Source: Hyparrhenia diplandra
Lineage: Eukaryota > Streptophyta > Magnoliopsida > Poales > Poaceae
DNA: 64,000 nucleotides
Reading direction: 5' to 3'
Assembly (NCBI GenBank): GCA_015847255.1
Contig: JADLZK010008410.1
Coordinates: 248,001-312,000 of the forward strand
Positions 34,711-46,233 of this stretch are shown piece after piece; the first letter of the stretch is position 1; every line of letters starts with the position of its first letter. Position numbers and translations under genes: made by a program. The notes under the pieces were generated by a model. That model saw nothing but the letters and a program-made list of their open reading frames with translations. It ran no database searches and was not told where the DNA came from.

Positions 34711-34932
34711 CTACATGAAACAAACATTATAGTTGCCCTAAGGAGATGCTTCTTCAGCTAAGCACAGAGATATCAGTACTGTTTAGGAATGATGTGGTGT
34801 GAGTGTTGGGTTCAGGAGTATCTCTCCCTTATACTAGGAGTAAGCTCTTGTCTATCCTATGTATTATTTCTCGTATTCTTAATGCAATGATATGTAGCTC
34901 TCCTAAAAAAAACTGCATGAAACAAATATCAT
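34711..34932 (+). mobile_element. Very short LINE 3' tail with imperfect target duplication
   Basis: The 3' part reads '...cttaatgcaatgatatgtagctctcctaaaaaaaa' (about 34878-34911), which resembles 3' termini of rice L1-like LINEs. It is followed by ctgcatgaaacaaatatcat (34913-34932), matching ctacatgaaacaaacattat at 34711-34730 in 17 of 20 positions. An alternative left flank, actgcatgaaa at 34322, would give a longer insertion. Confidence 0.6.
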
Positions 34933-36452
34933 GCAGAATTAAGTCACTCTGGAACCGAACATTTTTGTTTCAAATTTGAGTGTTTCGTAAGTTTTCAGTT
35001 ATGTTTCCTCTCTAATATCTATCAAATTTAAGAGAGTTGTGGCAAGGAGGTATACTTTAAGTTTAAGTTCCTTAAATGTGTGCATGTTCATCTTTTACCT
35101 TCATGGTGATTATAAAATCTAAACTTCTTATTGCATGTTTATTTGTTTATCAAAATTTAGTGTCAATTTTTTAATCTATTTTGGTTTTCTTCTGATAGGA
35201 TAAGAATTTGTATTTGTTGGGCACAATGTTTGTTTGGAGCTACAAAAGACTCCCTATGCATTTCTAATTCAAATGCATTTCTAATTCAATATATATGATC
35301 TTTGCCTCTGCCCAGGATGTTGGCTCTGTTTTGCAATCTCGTACCTTGTTATTCAACCTTTGCATAATTGTGAGCTGAACATGTGGATTCTGTCATCTGC
35401 AGGTCAAGAGGATGCGGATGCCATGCTGTGCTATTCCCAGTGTTGTCCTTCTCTGAACTTTTTTGTGTATTTATTTATGTCTTGGTGCCGTTGCTATTTC
35501 CCATGTGTATTTATTTATGTCTTGGATTGTGTATTTATTTATGTCTCGTACCAGGTCAAGGTTTTGTTTATGTAGTATATCCTGTGTTAACCTATTTATG
35601 CCCTGTTTAATCATAAAATAGTGCAGTGCAGTTGTACACAAGTTTACTTTTTTCAAAAAAAAATGTTGCCACTTTCAAGTTTTAGTATTATTATCCGCGC
35701 AATTTCACATCATTTGTGTATATTCTTGTTTTTAAGCGTGTTGAATAGTGAAAATTAAGCTATGGTCCAATGAAGAGATGTTTGTGCCACCGGCGTTGAG
35801 GGACGAGCTTTGTTGAAGAGATGTTTGTGCCACCGGCGTGACGGAGCACTGGACATTCCGAGACGTTTGATTTCGGTCGTTGCCGTTGTCTAGGGCTGAG
35901 ATTTTTGCATTGCTAGCGAACTACCAGGATAGCTTCTAAACACGTTTGATTTCGGTTGTTGCCTTTGCCTAGGGCTGAGATTTTTGCCTTAGCGAGCTGC
36001 TAGCATGACAAGGCCCCTATCTGATACAGCGATTGTAACAACACTGTTGAGTACCTTAGCACGTGATAGACGAAGCCAGCAAAGCAGGAATAGCAGGAAT
36101 TTATGGCTAACCGCTCTACTGTTTTGCATTACGTTTTCACCTTTTGTTTTGACGTGCTGACATGACAAGTTATACCCTGTGTTTGAAGCTAAATTTGTAT
36201 TACAAACAAAAATCACAGTATTTGCGTTATACATCTGTCCATGTATCAGCTGATCGTTTTAACTGACCAAACCCCAAAGGTATGCCCGCTTCAAAATTCC
36301 GTTCTCAACGACCCAGTGAGCCAGACTATCTGGAAATAAAAATAATTGTGGAAAGCTATTAAAAGAATACTGAACCTTGGACATTTATAACAAGTGTTTT
36401 CTCTTATCCTCAACAAAATTGAGTGTAACTTCTTTCTCACTCGATCAGAAAT
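34933..36452. other. Intergenic, with short local duplications
   Basis: AT-rich. 'tttatttatgtcttgg' motifs recur at 35470-35545. The phrase 'gagatgtttgtgccaccggcgt' occurs at about 35775 and 35818, and 'cgtttgatttcgg.' followed by 'ctagggctgagatttttgc' occurs at about 35866 and 35943. No gene is supported. Confidence 0.5.
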
Positions 36453-37781
36453 CTAACAACCACGGTAGTACTGGTTGCTAAGGCTCCACAAGTACATCAA
36501 ACAGGCTACAGCTAAAACACCTACCACAACTACTGAGGCAATAAACCCCTTTCCTGACAACAGGGTACACAAAACTGCAGTCAAAAGTGCTATAAGGGTA
36601 GTAAACGAGGCAAATGTCACATGCCGACTCACAGTTTCAGGACTCATAGACCTAAAAGGAGAAGCAACAATACCAACCATGAGCATGAAGATTACAAGAC
36701 TGAGACCACCATAAACACTTGCGATAACCTTGTCATTCTTGTCATTGGAAAAGCGTGGATATACCCCCGCCGCCAAAGCCAGCGATGCGCCAAGCACAGG
36801 TGGAAGACGAGTAGCCCACTGATTGACCTACAGAAAAGTCATACAAAGGCCATGTAAGATAGAAGATGGGATTGAATATATCTCATAAGTGAATCAATGG
36901 CTACACTGCTCCCTCCTTCCCAAAAAAGAATGCAATTCTCTCATTTTAAGAAACTAAATGCTTTCAAGTTTGACCAAATTTATACAAAAGATACTAACTA
37001 ACATTTATGATACAAAATAAATATCATTCGAGTATGAAATATACTTTCGTATTAAACTAAATTGGAGATTTTGTGAATACATCGTAAACTTGGTCAAATT
37101 TGGATTTATCTAACAGGAACAAATATCGTAGTTGTAGTTTTTATGGAGTACTCAATAACAAAGCAGCAAAAGGAGAAAGAGTTTGAGGATTTACCGTGGG
37201 TTTCCTTGGCATGGTGCGGATTGCATGGTAGCAAGCTCCATAGGCCCCAGAACCTGCAGCGGTGGCCACGATATTCTTGTCCAGCTGTTCCAAAATAATT
37301 AAAGTTATATAGCAAATAAGAAGAATATAAATCCTATCCACGTCTCAGCTATTCGAATAAATTAGGGGATTACCTCAGGGGGATTCGCGGCAAGTGGGGC
37401 CATGAACACTGACCCCCTAACGCCTGCAGCAGCTCCTGTCGCAGCTGCAGCCTGGAGTTGTAACAGGTCTGCACTGGACACCAGTTTGCGTGCCACAGGT
37501 GGCAGGAGACAAACTTCGACGTGTACTCCTTTCAGGGCTCCTTCGGCCGCAGCAATTTCAGCACGTGGAAGAGGAAGTACACCAGCGACCATAGCACGTG
37601 AGGGAGGTACTCCATTTGTTCCTGGCCCAACCTCAGTCGGTGCCACCTGTTCCGCCCACCTCCTCTAACTGGACACCAGCGAAGCCCGCCTCCGCGATGG
37701 AGACAAGAGCTTCACTCTCCTCATCCTTGTGGTGGCCAGGAAGAAGATTTCTATTGTCCAACATCGCCAAAAGAGATGACC
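36453..37781 (-). CDS. Unrecognised multi-pass membrane protein, family A copy 1
   Basis: Three coding exons on minus: 37374-37781 (ATG at 37764), 37195-37284 and 36453-36827, with GT-AG junctions in phase 0. A probable non-coding first exon ends at the donor at 39007-39008. The N-terminal exon is hydrophilic, then Ala-rich (MLDNRNLLPGHHKDEESEAL...). The middle exon encodes LDKNIVATAAGSGAYGACY. The last exon holds four hydrophobic segments, including VIASVYGGLSLVIFMLMVGI and GFIASVVVVGVLAVACLMYL, and ends QYYRGC. The expected length is about 284 residues.
The first coding exon has one base too many: the ATG frame stops near 37640, while the continuing frame resumes with APTEVGPGTNGVPP at the same place. 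This is a lesion or sequence error around 37640-37660. Intron 3 carries a MITE. Related exons lie at 50.6 and 63.0 kb. Function is unknown; a membrane location is inferred from the four helices. Confidence 0.65.
36905..37150. mobile_element. Stowaway-type MITE in the last intron of the family A gene
   Basis: It begins ctccctccttccc and includes 'gaatgcaattct' and 'tttgaccaaattt', as in common rice Stowaway elements, with the matching 'cttggtcaaattt' in inverse orientation near 37090. The right terminus is degraded ('tatggagtactc'). Confidence 0.65.
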
Positions 37782-39350
37782 CTAGAACAACACAAGTTTG
37801 TTAGTACAAGTCAAATGTAGTATCTTAAAGCAGCATGAATAAATACAAGCTTAAAACAGAAGGCTATGTAAAACTAGTGAAATATCACAGCCGCAGTGTT
37901 GAATAATAAAAACATGAACCTAACTGAAAGTGTTGAAATATCACAGCCGCAGTGTTGAATTATTCAACTCTTGCATACAATTTAGTTATGTTAAATATAG
38001 TCACATAGAACATTCAGATTTCCGGAGGGAAAAAGAAAACTAAATGTGTCATCTACTACACCGTGTATGGCAGAGTGCTCACTTAGCCAAAATCAATTTT
38101 CCAGTCTCTTACCATCTAAATCTCATCACATTACAGAATCAACAAACTAGAACCTAATTGACTCCAAACATGACAACTACCAAGAAAATATTCAATGCAT
38201 ACAAAACACAGCATGAAACTGGCGCATACAGGAATGCCTCACCATTTAAACAGACATGGCCACCAACCATTAGTCGCAAAGGCCAGATACCAAAGCACAG
38301 AGATGCTAACTTTTTTATCATGAAGAAGAAAATTCTAGTTGATTCATGGCTGGTGAGCACCAATTTGGTTGGGAACATAACAATTATATTCTATAAAAAA
38401 GAGAGGCAAGTATAAAATGACACTTGCCGTACAGCTAGATATCAAACCACAGACGTGCTATGTTCTCACCACAAAGAAGAAAATTCTGATCCATTCGTGG
38501 CTGGCGAGCATCAATTGGTTACGAACATAACTACTATGATGGTTAGTATATTTCTAACCAAAAAAAGCAAGAGTCAAGTATAAATTCAATTCAATCAGCA
38601 ACATCATTCATGAGGACCAATTAAAATGATGACGCAAACAGATCCACTGAACCAAACATTAACGGAATGCATGAACACATACGTTGTCAATTCGAACTGC
38701 AGGCCAAGCCAACAGCCAGTCAATCCAACGGAATGCAACTCACACGCACCTACCAGTTTGGAACTAACAAGCACATAATCGCAGGTACCGAACAAATTGG
38801 ACCCAATTTCGTATGCCTCGCAGGCCTGAACCCTAAACCAAACCCACCAAAGCGCACGCAAATGGAATACACATCGATCCAGTCGGGTGGGGAAGGGGGC
38901 GATGAAGGGGAAAGAGAGGAAGAACCCTAGCTAGAGGAGAGGGGTAGAGGAGAGGGAAGGATTAGGGTTTAGGGTACCCTAGAGCTAGAGGAGAGGCCGA
39001 TGCTTACCGGAGAGAAGGCGGCAGGGAGGGTGGACGTCGGAGCGTTCACCGTCGCCGTTCCGTCGCGGTGCCCGCGCCCGCGAGTTGCCGCCGCGCGCCG
39101 CTGGCTGCTACCCGGCGCCCGCTGTCGCGCGCCGGCGTAGCGGAAGCCGCTCGTCGCGGTGGTTGCCCCTCCCCTTCCCCGGTTGCCTCTCCCCCTTCGA
39201 TTGGTTTGGAATTTGGAACGGGAGCACTCCCCTTCCCCGGTTGCCTCTCCCCCTTCGATTGGTTTGGAATTTGAAGCGGGAGCAACCGAGAGGAATGCCA
39301 GCTGGATGCGGCCGGCCGTTGAGCCTTTAGGGCCTGTTTGAATCACGTAT
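37782..39350 (-). promoter_or_regulatory. Intron 1, leader exon and promoter region of the family A gene
   Basis: A donor 'CCG|GTAAGC' at 39008/39007 would splice a GC-rich leader (39008 to about 39300) to 37781. A telo-box-like 'ggattagggtttagggta' lies at 38959-38976. The intron contains two local duplications: 'atatcacagccgcagtgttgaat' twice (37883, 37941), and a diverged pair of about 70 bp at about 38325-38395 and 38470-38540 ('gaagaaaattct...catggctgg.gagca'). The word block at 37861-37935 also resembles 17401-17470 in a RAD6 intron. Confidence 0.5.
39169..39285. repeat. Tandem duplication of about 58 bp in the leader of the family A gene
   Basis: Two adjacent copies of ccccttccccggttgcctct... 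followed by cgattggtttggaattt, starting at about 39171 and 39229, differ at only a few positions. Confidence 0.85.
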
Positions 39351-40109
39351 TTTCTCGCTGCCAAAGTTGAGCCGGAGGGGCCTTGTGAGAATGCGTTTGG
39401 ATCAAGTCGATTCTCTGGTTCCTTTTACGGAACATCTCTTCTCATTTTAAAAAACCGTTCGGAGTTTTTTCTCTTCCTTCACGAAGTACGAGACAACACG
39501 TAAATGACGTTAGGCTAATATTATGGACATATTTGAAGCTCTGCTTATACCAAGTTTGGACTGATTCAGTCTGCATAAATATTTATAGTAAAAAAAATAA
39601 TTATACAAATTGTGATAAATTTCAGATGATTATTTTAAATCTAATTAGTCTATAATTAGACAATATTGTCCAAAACAAATTTGTAATACTTGATTTGTAA
39701 ATCACACCTTATGTATGGAAAATTGTGTTGACATTGTGTCATTCCAAACACCCTTATCTATATCTTGAGTTTTTCCATTATACATTTAATTCCATGATAA
39801 TTCCTGCGTTTTTACAAATCTTTACATGTAAAAAAATTTATGAAATTCCAAATATTGATTTTACCTATTTTCATTAATTCGCCGCCAAAAGTTGAGCACA
39901 ATTTTTTGTGTAATGGGCGGTCGATATAAAAATAGGTTTTAACATGCCCTCAATTTTAAAAATTCACTTTTGCATAACATTTTTTCTCCCGTTAGAGGAC
40001 GTAAATGAGAGTAGAAATATTATTTATATAAAATATATATAAAGAGTTTAAAAACTACGACAATATAGTTCATATTAAATTAATACAATTAAAAAATCAC
40101 AAAATATAG
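39351..40109. other. Intergenic, AT-rich
   Basis: No coding region seen. There are A/T homopolymer patches and low complexity. It ends where LINE coding sequence begins. Confidence 0.5.
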
Positions 40110-41930
40110 TTTAATCTTGGACTCCTGGTCATGATGGCTTCAACAATCTCTTCTTTAAAAAGCCCGGCACTCTATGAGACATGATGTATACAAGCTGTGC
40201 CATGATTTCTTCTATCATCGGTGACACTAAGAGTATTAATTCCTCCTTCATCACTTTGGTGCCAAAAAGAGATAACCCCGAGAAAGTGAATAATTTCCAT
40301 CTCTCCCCTGAATTCATCTCTTAAGGTCGTCTCTAAGCTATTGGCTAATCGAGGAGGAAGTTGCTCTACAAGTTGTGCATGACAATCAATATGGGTTTGT
40401 CAAAGGAAAGACTATTCAAGATTGCTTGGGGTGGGCTTTTGAATTTCTTCATCAATGTCATCATTCGGAGAGAAATTGTTGTTCTTAAGCTTGACTTTGA
40501 AAAGGCTTTTCACCTTGTGGAGCATCAATTCATTCTTGAAATGCTTAAAGCCAAGGGTTTCCCCATAGGTGGGTTATTTGGACTTAGAATATTCTGACTT
40601 CTACCACTTCATATGTTTTGTTGAATGGTGTTGCTGGTAAAGAGTTCAAGTGTAAAAGAGGTGTCAAGCAGGGGGATCCGCTTTCTCCCTTGCTCTTCGC
40701 TATTGCTGCTGACCTGTTACAATCTGTTATCAATCATGAGTTTCAGCAGGGCTCTTTTCTTCCTCCTTTTCCTCCTCCAGTTGGCACCCCCTACCCTGTG
40801 GTTCAGTATGCTGATGACACTATCATTATCATGAAAGGAGATGAGCAGCAACTCTCCATGCTAAAGGACATTCTTCACAACATTGCCCATTCTAGTGGAT
40901 TGAAGGTCAATTATTAGAAGTCATGTCTTGTGCCCATCAATCTATCTCAGGATAGGGCTTCCGCTCTTGCTAGTCACTTTGGTTGCTGTTTGGAGACCTT
41001 TCCTTTCACTTACTTAGGTCTCCCTTTGGGCCTGACTAAGCCCCAAGTCAAAGACTATGCTCCCCTTATTTGCAGGATTGAGAGAAAGCTCTCTGCCAGT
41101 TCCCTATGGCTCACTTACATTGGCTGTCTTCAGCTTATCAACTCGCTCATCTCTTCATTGCCAACTTACTATATGTGCTCTATCAAGCTCCCGGTCATAG
41201 TCATTGATCTAATTGACAAGGACAGGAAGACTTGTCTTTGGAGGGGAATGAATTTAGAAAGAAGGGGTACAATCTTGTTGCTTGGGATCTTGTGCGTGCT
41301 CTTAAAGCTAAAGGTGGGCTTAGTGTCATCAATTTGAGTCTCCAGAATGATGCTCTCCTTCTAAAGCAACTTGATAAATTCTATTAATGGGAGAATATTC
41401 AATGGGTGAAGCTCATTTGGAATAAATACTATTGCAGTGAAGTCCCTCATTTAGCCAAGGAGAAGGGCTCTTTTTTTGGTGGAAAGATATCATGAGGCTT
41501 AACACGCAATTCGAGGTGTGGCCTTTGCATTCCTCGCTAAGGGTGACTCTTTGAGTTTTTTTTGGCATGATCTATTTCTGGGGAAGATCCATTCTATTGA
41601 ATTTCCTAATTTGTTTCGTTTTGCCAAAAATACCAATGTGTCTCTTTTGGGCCTTAGAAATTCCCCCAACCTCATTGATTGCTTCAATATCCCCATGACC
41701 AAGGCGGGCTTACAATGAATACCTTGAGCTTCAAAATATTATCTCTCTCTGTCCCTCCTCTGACTTGGATGATGAAGTTGACAAGTGGGTTTTCATCTAG
41801 GGTCACAGTGGATACTCTTCCAAAGCCTTTTACCTTCATCATTTCAGAGGTCGTTTGCCTCCCCGAACTCTTCCCTTGGTATGGAAATCTAAATGTGTCC
41901 CCAAGATTAAATTCTTTGCTTGGCTCTTGC
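40110..41930 (+). mobile_element. Degenerate L1-like LINE: reverse transcriptase and zf-RVT region
   Basis: Translation in alternating frames gives an almost collinear plant LINE ORF2. 40124 on reads PGHDGFNNLFFKK. Around 40340-40500 comes DNQYGFVKGKTIQD and then LKLDFEKAFHLVEH. 40655-40700 encodes KRGVKQGDPLSPLLFAI, and 40805-40835 holds the catalytic block VVQYADDTIIIM. Then follow FTYLGLPLGL (about 41010) and the LCTYY-like region. A zinc-finger-type region follows to about 41930 (PLVWKSKCVPKIKFFAWLL across a frame change). Several stops (for example at 40915) and frameshifts make it inactive. The endonuclease is missing. No clear target duplication was found. Confidence 0.85.
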
Positions 41931-42518
41931 ATTTATCATTATCATTTATCATACATATCTTTATCATATTTATTATTTATCTTTATTGTGACATTAACCT
42001 TGTTATTAAGTAGAAGTATTATTCATTATTGGTTTATTACTATTCCATAGTATAAGGATGTTATTAATACTACACATTCTAGTTGTAGATACCTTCACAG
42101 TGGTAGAATAGAAATGACAAACCTGGTTATTACTCTAGGTAAAATGCTACAATGGTATTGTTGGAAAAAATAACAGTTTTATCTTCCTTATTTATATTAT
42201 TCTTTATATTATTTTTTACCAACTCTTATTTTATTTTATGCCATAATATATTTCTGGTTCATAACTGGGGATGACAACCTAGTCTCGTAGCTAGAAGTAG
42301 AGGTTTCTTCATGACTAGTTTATTAGTAGTAAAATAATTTTCATATACCAATAGTGCTTGGTGTCATTGCTCTTATAGCAATTGGCGCCGTTGTTATTTT
42401 AGTGTTTTCATTAAGCAGTGTCAACACAGGGGCGGAAGGACTTGGCGTCTAGGCGGGGTGTGCACGCCGAGTTGCTTTCGCTTGCACGCTTAGGTGTTAT
42501 CCGTGTTCAAACTAAATG
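41931..42518. other. Intergenic, AT-rich
   Basis: 'atcatttatcat' simple repeats follow the LINE (41935-41980). No gene is seen. Confidence 0.45.
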
Positions 42519-42706
42519 TACTCCCTCTGTTCTAAATTATTAGTCGTTTTGGCTTTTTTTATATATCCATTTTACTATGTACCATAATAACATGTATAAA
42601 TAAATAAGAAAATGGATAAAAAAACTCAAATCAACTTATAATTTGAAAGGGGAATATTAAACAAAGTGTGCATGCATGCATACATGTGTGTGGCAGGGAG
42701 TACTCT
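42519..42706. mobile_element. Stowaway-type MITE
   Basis: It starts 'tactccctctgttctaaattattagtcgttttggc' (given here by its first 8 and key words only: tactccct, attagtcgtttt) and ends 'agggagtac', with the inverse 'aacttataatttg' near the right end. About 190 bp, non-coding. Confidence 0.7.
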
Positions 42707-43028
42707 GAAATTTAGGGTAGGGACCGGTGCCCACTATGGTGGCACTTGCACTGTCAAATCCGCCTCGGAGTCAGCTCCGTGGTTTGGAAAAGAAAAAGGA
42801 TTCTGATTGGCAATTTGTACTCGACTCGGATCCGACAAGTTTTTTATACGGCTATAAATAAAACGAGACGACTACGTACGTAGAAATAAAAACAGAGTCA
42901 TAAAAAGGTTCGGCGCAGATCGTAAATAAACTGCACAGGCGAGTTCTCGGCAGTTTCCGTTGTCCGCCCTAGTAGCTAAGAAAAGGTTTTGTATTTCCGT
43001 GTGGATTCCGCTGCCGGCGACGACGACA

Positions 43029-43707
43029 ATGGCAGTCATCGGCGAGGGTCGCCGGCGCCCCTGCCGCGGTACCGGGCGCCGCCCCCACCGTTTCTGATTC
43101 GGATTCCGATCACGAATGCCCGGAGAAGGAGCCTGAGTTCGTTATCGACATCGTGGACAGCCTCTCTCAACCTCTGATTCCTCCCCATCGTCATCAGATG
43201 ATGCAGCACCGGGCGGCGGCGGCGATGGCGTTTCAGCAGCCGCAGCAGTTCACACCTTGGCTGCTGCCTCTGCAGCGCCAGTTGGAGGATAACACCGACA
43301 AGCCCAAGGACTGCACAAATTGTTGCTTCATTTGTAAGGTACGGTACTACTGCCTAGTAGATCGATCGATCATCGTCATATACATTATATGGTGTCATTC
43401 ATTGTACGTTGTAATCGATTAGCTAGTTTTGCTTTTAATTGGCGTAATACATGCTCCTAGTGTTATGTATACCGATATATCACCACGCTAACATATCGAT
43501 CGACCTGTGATATATATGATGTTGGTGTAGGTCGTCCATTTCATGCTGGTGGTGGTCTGCGTGGCTGTGACGCTCATGATGGCGGCGGACTTGCCGGCGG
43601 AGTACAAGGAAGGCGACGGTGCTATGATATTGGTGTGCCCCATCCTCATTGCTGTGATCGCCTTGCACTGGCTGATGCTGGGCGTGTACGAGAGAGAACA
43701 GTGCTAA
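43029..43707 (+). CDS. Small unrecognised membrane protein, family B copy 1
   Basis: Two exons: 43029-43338 and 43531-43707 (GT-AG, phase 0). Exon 1 encodes an acidic Ser/Asp stretch VSDSDSDHECPEKEPEFVID, then a His/Gln-rich linker and a DCTNCCFICK end. Exon 2 encodes 58 residues with two hydrophobic helices (VVHFMLVVVCVAVTLMMAA and AMILVCPILIAVIALHWLML) and ends GVYEREQC.
The only nearby ATG (43029, MAVIGE) is one frame away from the acidic stretch. A single missing base near 43045 would join them, as in the paralogue at 45877 that starts MAKVPF. The acidic N terminus and two-helix C terminus suggest a small tail-anchored or hairpin membrane protein. Family and function are unknown. Confidence 0.55.
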
Positions 43708-44419
43708 GAGTGCTCCACGGACTCGTTGTTTTTCCCTACCATGTACTGTGTACTTATGTGAAGACCTAGGGTTAGGAGAATAGATAGATGTTTTTATTTT
43801 TTAGAGGAGATCGTTTGATTTTATTTTTAGAGATTTTCAATTTCAATTTAATCAAGAAAACAGTAGTAAAGCATTTGTGACATCGTATAAGTGCAAATCA
43901 CATATTCTCACAAAGTAACCATATACGTATATGACAAAATCCTGTGCACTAGCACCCTTTGTAGAGGCTACCCCTACTCTAGCCATCAGCCGACCATTTG
44001 AGAAGTGTCCCACGTCACAATTACGACCTAAACCGATTAGGATTTCAATTTGAAAACTTAAACGCTAGGCAACAAAAAAAAAAAAACTATAAAACAAGGC
44101 CGAAGAGCAGCCGAATTTCAAGGGACTATTCATGACATGCCCATGGTCTAAGCTCAACAAAGCAAGCGCTTGTGTGGAGTCCAGATCATCTCACAAATTT
44201 CAAGGGCCCTTGGGCTAGCAAGACACTAAGGACCCGTCAATCTAAAATTTTAATATGACTATATTTACTTTTTTTATAAATTTTTAATATGACGATTGAA
44301 GTATATATTTATCAATATGACTATTGATAAGACATAACTAGTAGCATATATTTAATTCGTGAAAATGTAGCAGTACATCAAAGAAGCTAAAAGAACAACA
44401 AAACAACTATGATGGTTAC
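43708..44419. other. Intergenic
   Basis: AT-rich 3' flank of the family B gene. No gene recognised; A run at 44070-44085. Confidence 0.45.
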
Positions 44420-45150
44420 CTTAAATAAAACTATAGTGCTTCAATGCTTTTGAGAGACCACCTTAGGGCATTTCTTGATGCAAAATCTTCAAAAATCAGG
44501 ATCAATTGTATCCAAAATATCCTTCTCAATGTTGCACATAGCCAAGTCATTTAATCTTTTTTTAGCATAATTGACCTCAAACAATTTTTCAAAAAGCTTC
44601 AATTTGGATAAACTTCTTTCGGTGATGCTATTTTCATTGGAATAGTTAATAGAATCCGATATGCAATAGAGGCATCTAGATAAGAATCTGCATCTTTAAC
44701 AAAGTGAAGAATTTCAGATTTTCGACATCAACTTTTATCGGGCAAAGTTACTTGCAACACTTTCGACTTAGAGAACAAATCATCTAACTCAACATTAGAC
44801 TTGTTATCATGAGAAAATGTTTTTCACAAAAAGTAGTGCAACAATCTTGTAGATCACTATCATCCAAGGACTTGATTTTCAGAATTGAATAAAAAACCAA
44901 ATATTTGGTCAAATTTCTTTAGGTAATCAAATCAACTAGTCAATGAAGAAATTGCATGATCAACAATAACTAGAAAGTACTCAGAATTGAAGTCCTCCAT
45001 AGATGAGCGTTGTAATTCTTATCCAGTTAAATCAATTCAGGAAAATCTCAAACTTGGTGATTCCTTCACACATGTCATTTGCAAGCCTGAGAAAAAGTTT
45101 GAGACCAATATAACACTAGAAAGCATATGGACTTCGGAATCCCTAAGAAC
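44420..45150 (-). pseudogene. hAT-type transposase remnant (C-terminal dimerisation region)
   Basis: The minus strand from about 44640 downward encodes NSITERSLSKLKLFEKLF and then RLNDLAMCNIEKDILDTID. This matches the pattern ERSFSKLK...-RL--LA---IE-D-L--ID of the hAT dimerisation domain in zinc-finger MYM/TTF-type plant transposases. A stop follows at the -DPDF* position (about 44500), and the upstream part to about 45150 shows only scattered resemblance with stops. No terminal inverted repeats were located. It is a decayed fragment. Confidence 0.7.
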
Positions 45151-45653
45151 CTAAGTGCATAAACATGTTTCGATAAAAGGTTACATATACCTTTGTAAAG
45201 CAAGTGGACTTCTCGCCTATGTCGAAATGCCTGAAATTTTTTAGCAGTCATTTACACCCAAAATATGGGCCCATGCAAGATCTTAGGTTTTTTTCTGATT
45301 ATTTTTATTATTATATTTTTCTTCATGCTTTGCGTGAGACAAAAAATATGGTGAATTACACATTGAAAACTCAAGAATTTTGCATCGACATCCAGTTGGT
45401 TAGGTTTCGGCGGAGAGTCATATTTCTACCACCTTTGTTTCTCAGTTGTATCTCTATTGTATCGGGTTGGTTTGTTGGGTTGTTTGTCACCTGGTTGCTT
45501 TGCAATCCGTTATACCAAACTCTTTTCATCTTAATAAACACGGGCTCGAAAACCCGTTCGTGAGAAAGAAATAAAAGTGGAGAGAGTACTACTTGTGATT
45601 GTCAAACTTAAAATATTCCAACCGATCTTTCGTGAGGAAATCAGCAGAAACTG
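45151..45653. other. Intergenic
   Basis: A 119-codon frame at 45204-45563 (+) has hydrophobic stretches but no recognised domain; it lies in AT-rich DNA and is not called. Confidence 0.35.
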
Positions 45654-45702
45654 CGACCAAACCTCTGTCCAAAAAAAAAAAAAAAAAAAAAAACGACCAA
45701 AC
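45654..45702. mobile_element. Micro-retroposon: poly(A) insertion with 9-bp target duplication
   Basis: cgaccaaac occurs at 45654-45662 and again at 45694-45702. Between them are ctctgtcc and 23 A residues. It has the same architecture as 15611-15663, including a 'tgtc' just before the A run in both. Confidence 0.65.
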
Positions 45703-46141
45703 AGAGCGGATATGAGTCCGACTGGCATTAAGGACGAATAACAGAACAGCTGGCCGGCCCCGGCCCCGGCCCAGTCCTATATACTCCTACCGTGGATAAT
45801 TAAGTTGCAGCGTGCACGCACGTACCTGACGCCGGAGCGACTCGAAACCGATCGAGCTGAGCCCCCAACGCGTGCGATGGCAAAGGTTCCGTTCCCCGCA
45901 GCCGTCGCCATCGGCGGCGACAAAGACAGCAGTCCGGCGGCCGGCGGCATGCCCGTGGATCCCGACTCCGACTCCGACTCCGACAAGGAGCATCCAGTGC
46001 ACGAGCCCGAGTTCGTGTTCCACGCCGTCGATGAGGACCGCCGCCGACGGCCAGCTCTTCTCCCGATCCACCGCCGCCGCCCTGGGCCGTCGCAGACGAC
46101 GAGCGCGAGGAGCGCCTCCGTGCCTTCATGATTTCCCCAGG

Positions 46142-46233
46142 CACGCACTGATCTCATCGCATACATATAATTCGTATCAGGCACTGATCTCATCAGGCAC
46201 TGATCTCATCGCATACATATAATTCGTATCAGA
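46142..46233. repeat. Local duplication at the expected exon 1 donor of family B copy 2
   Basis: The word gcactgatctcatc occurs three times between 46143 and 46215. The longer unit ending 'gcatacatataattcgtatca' occurs twice, in direct orientation. Confidence 0.85.
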
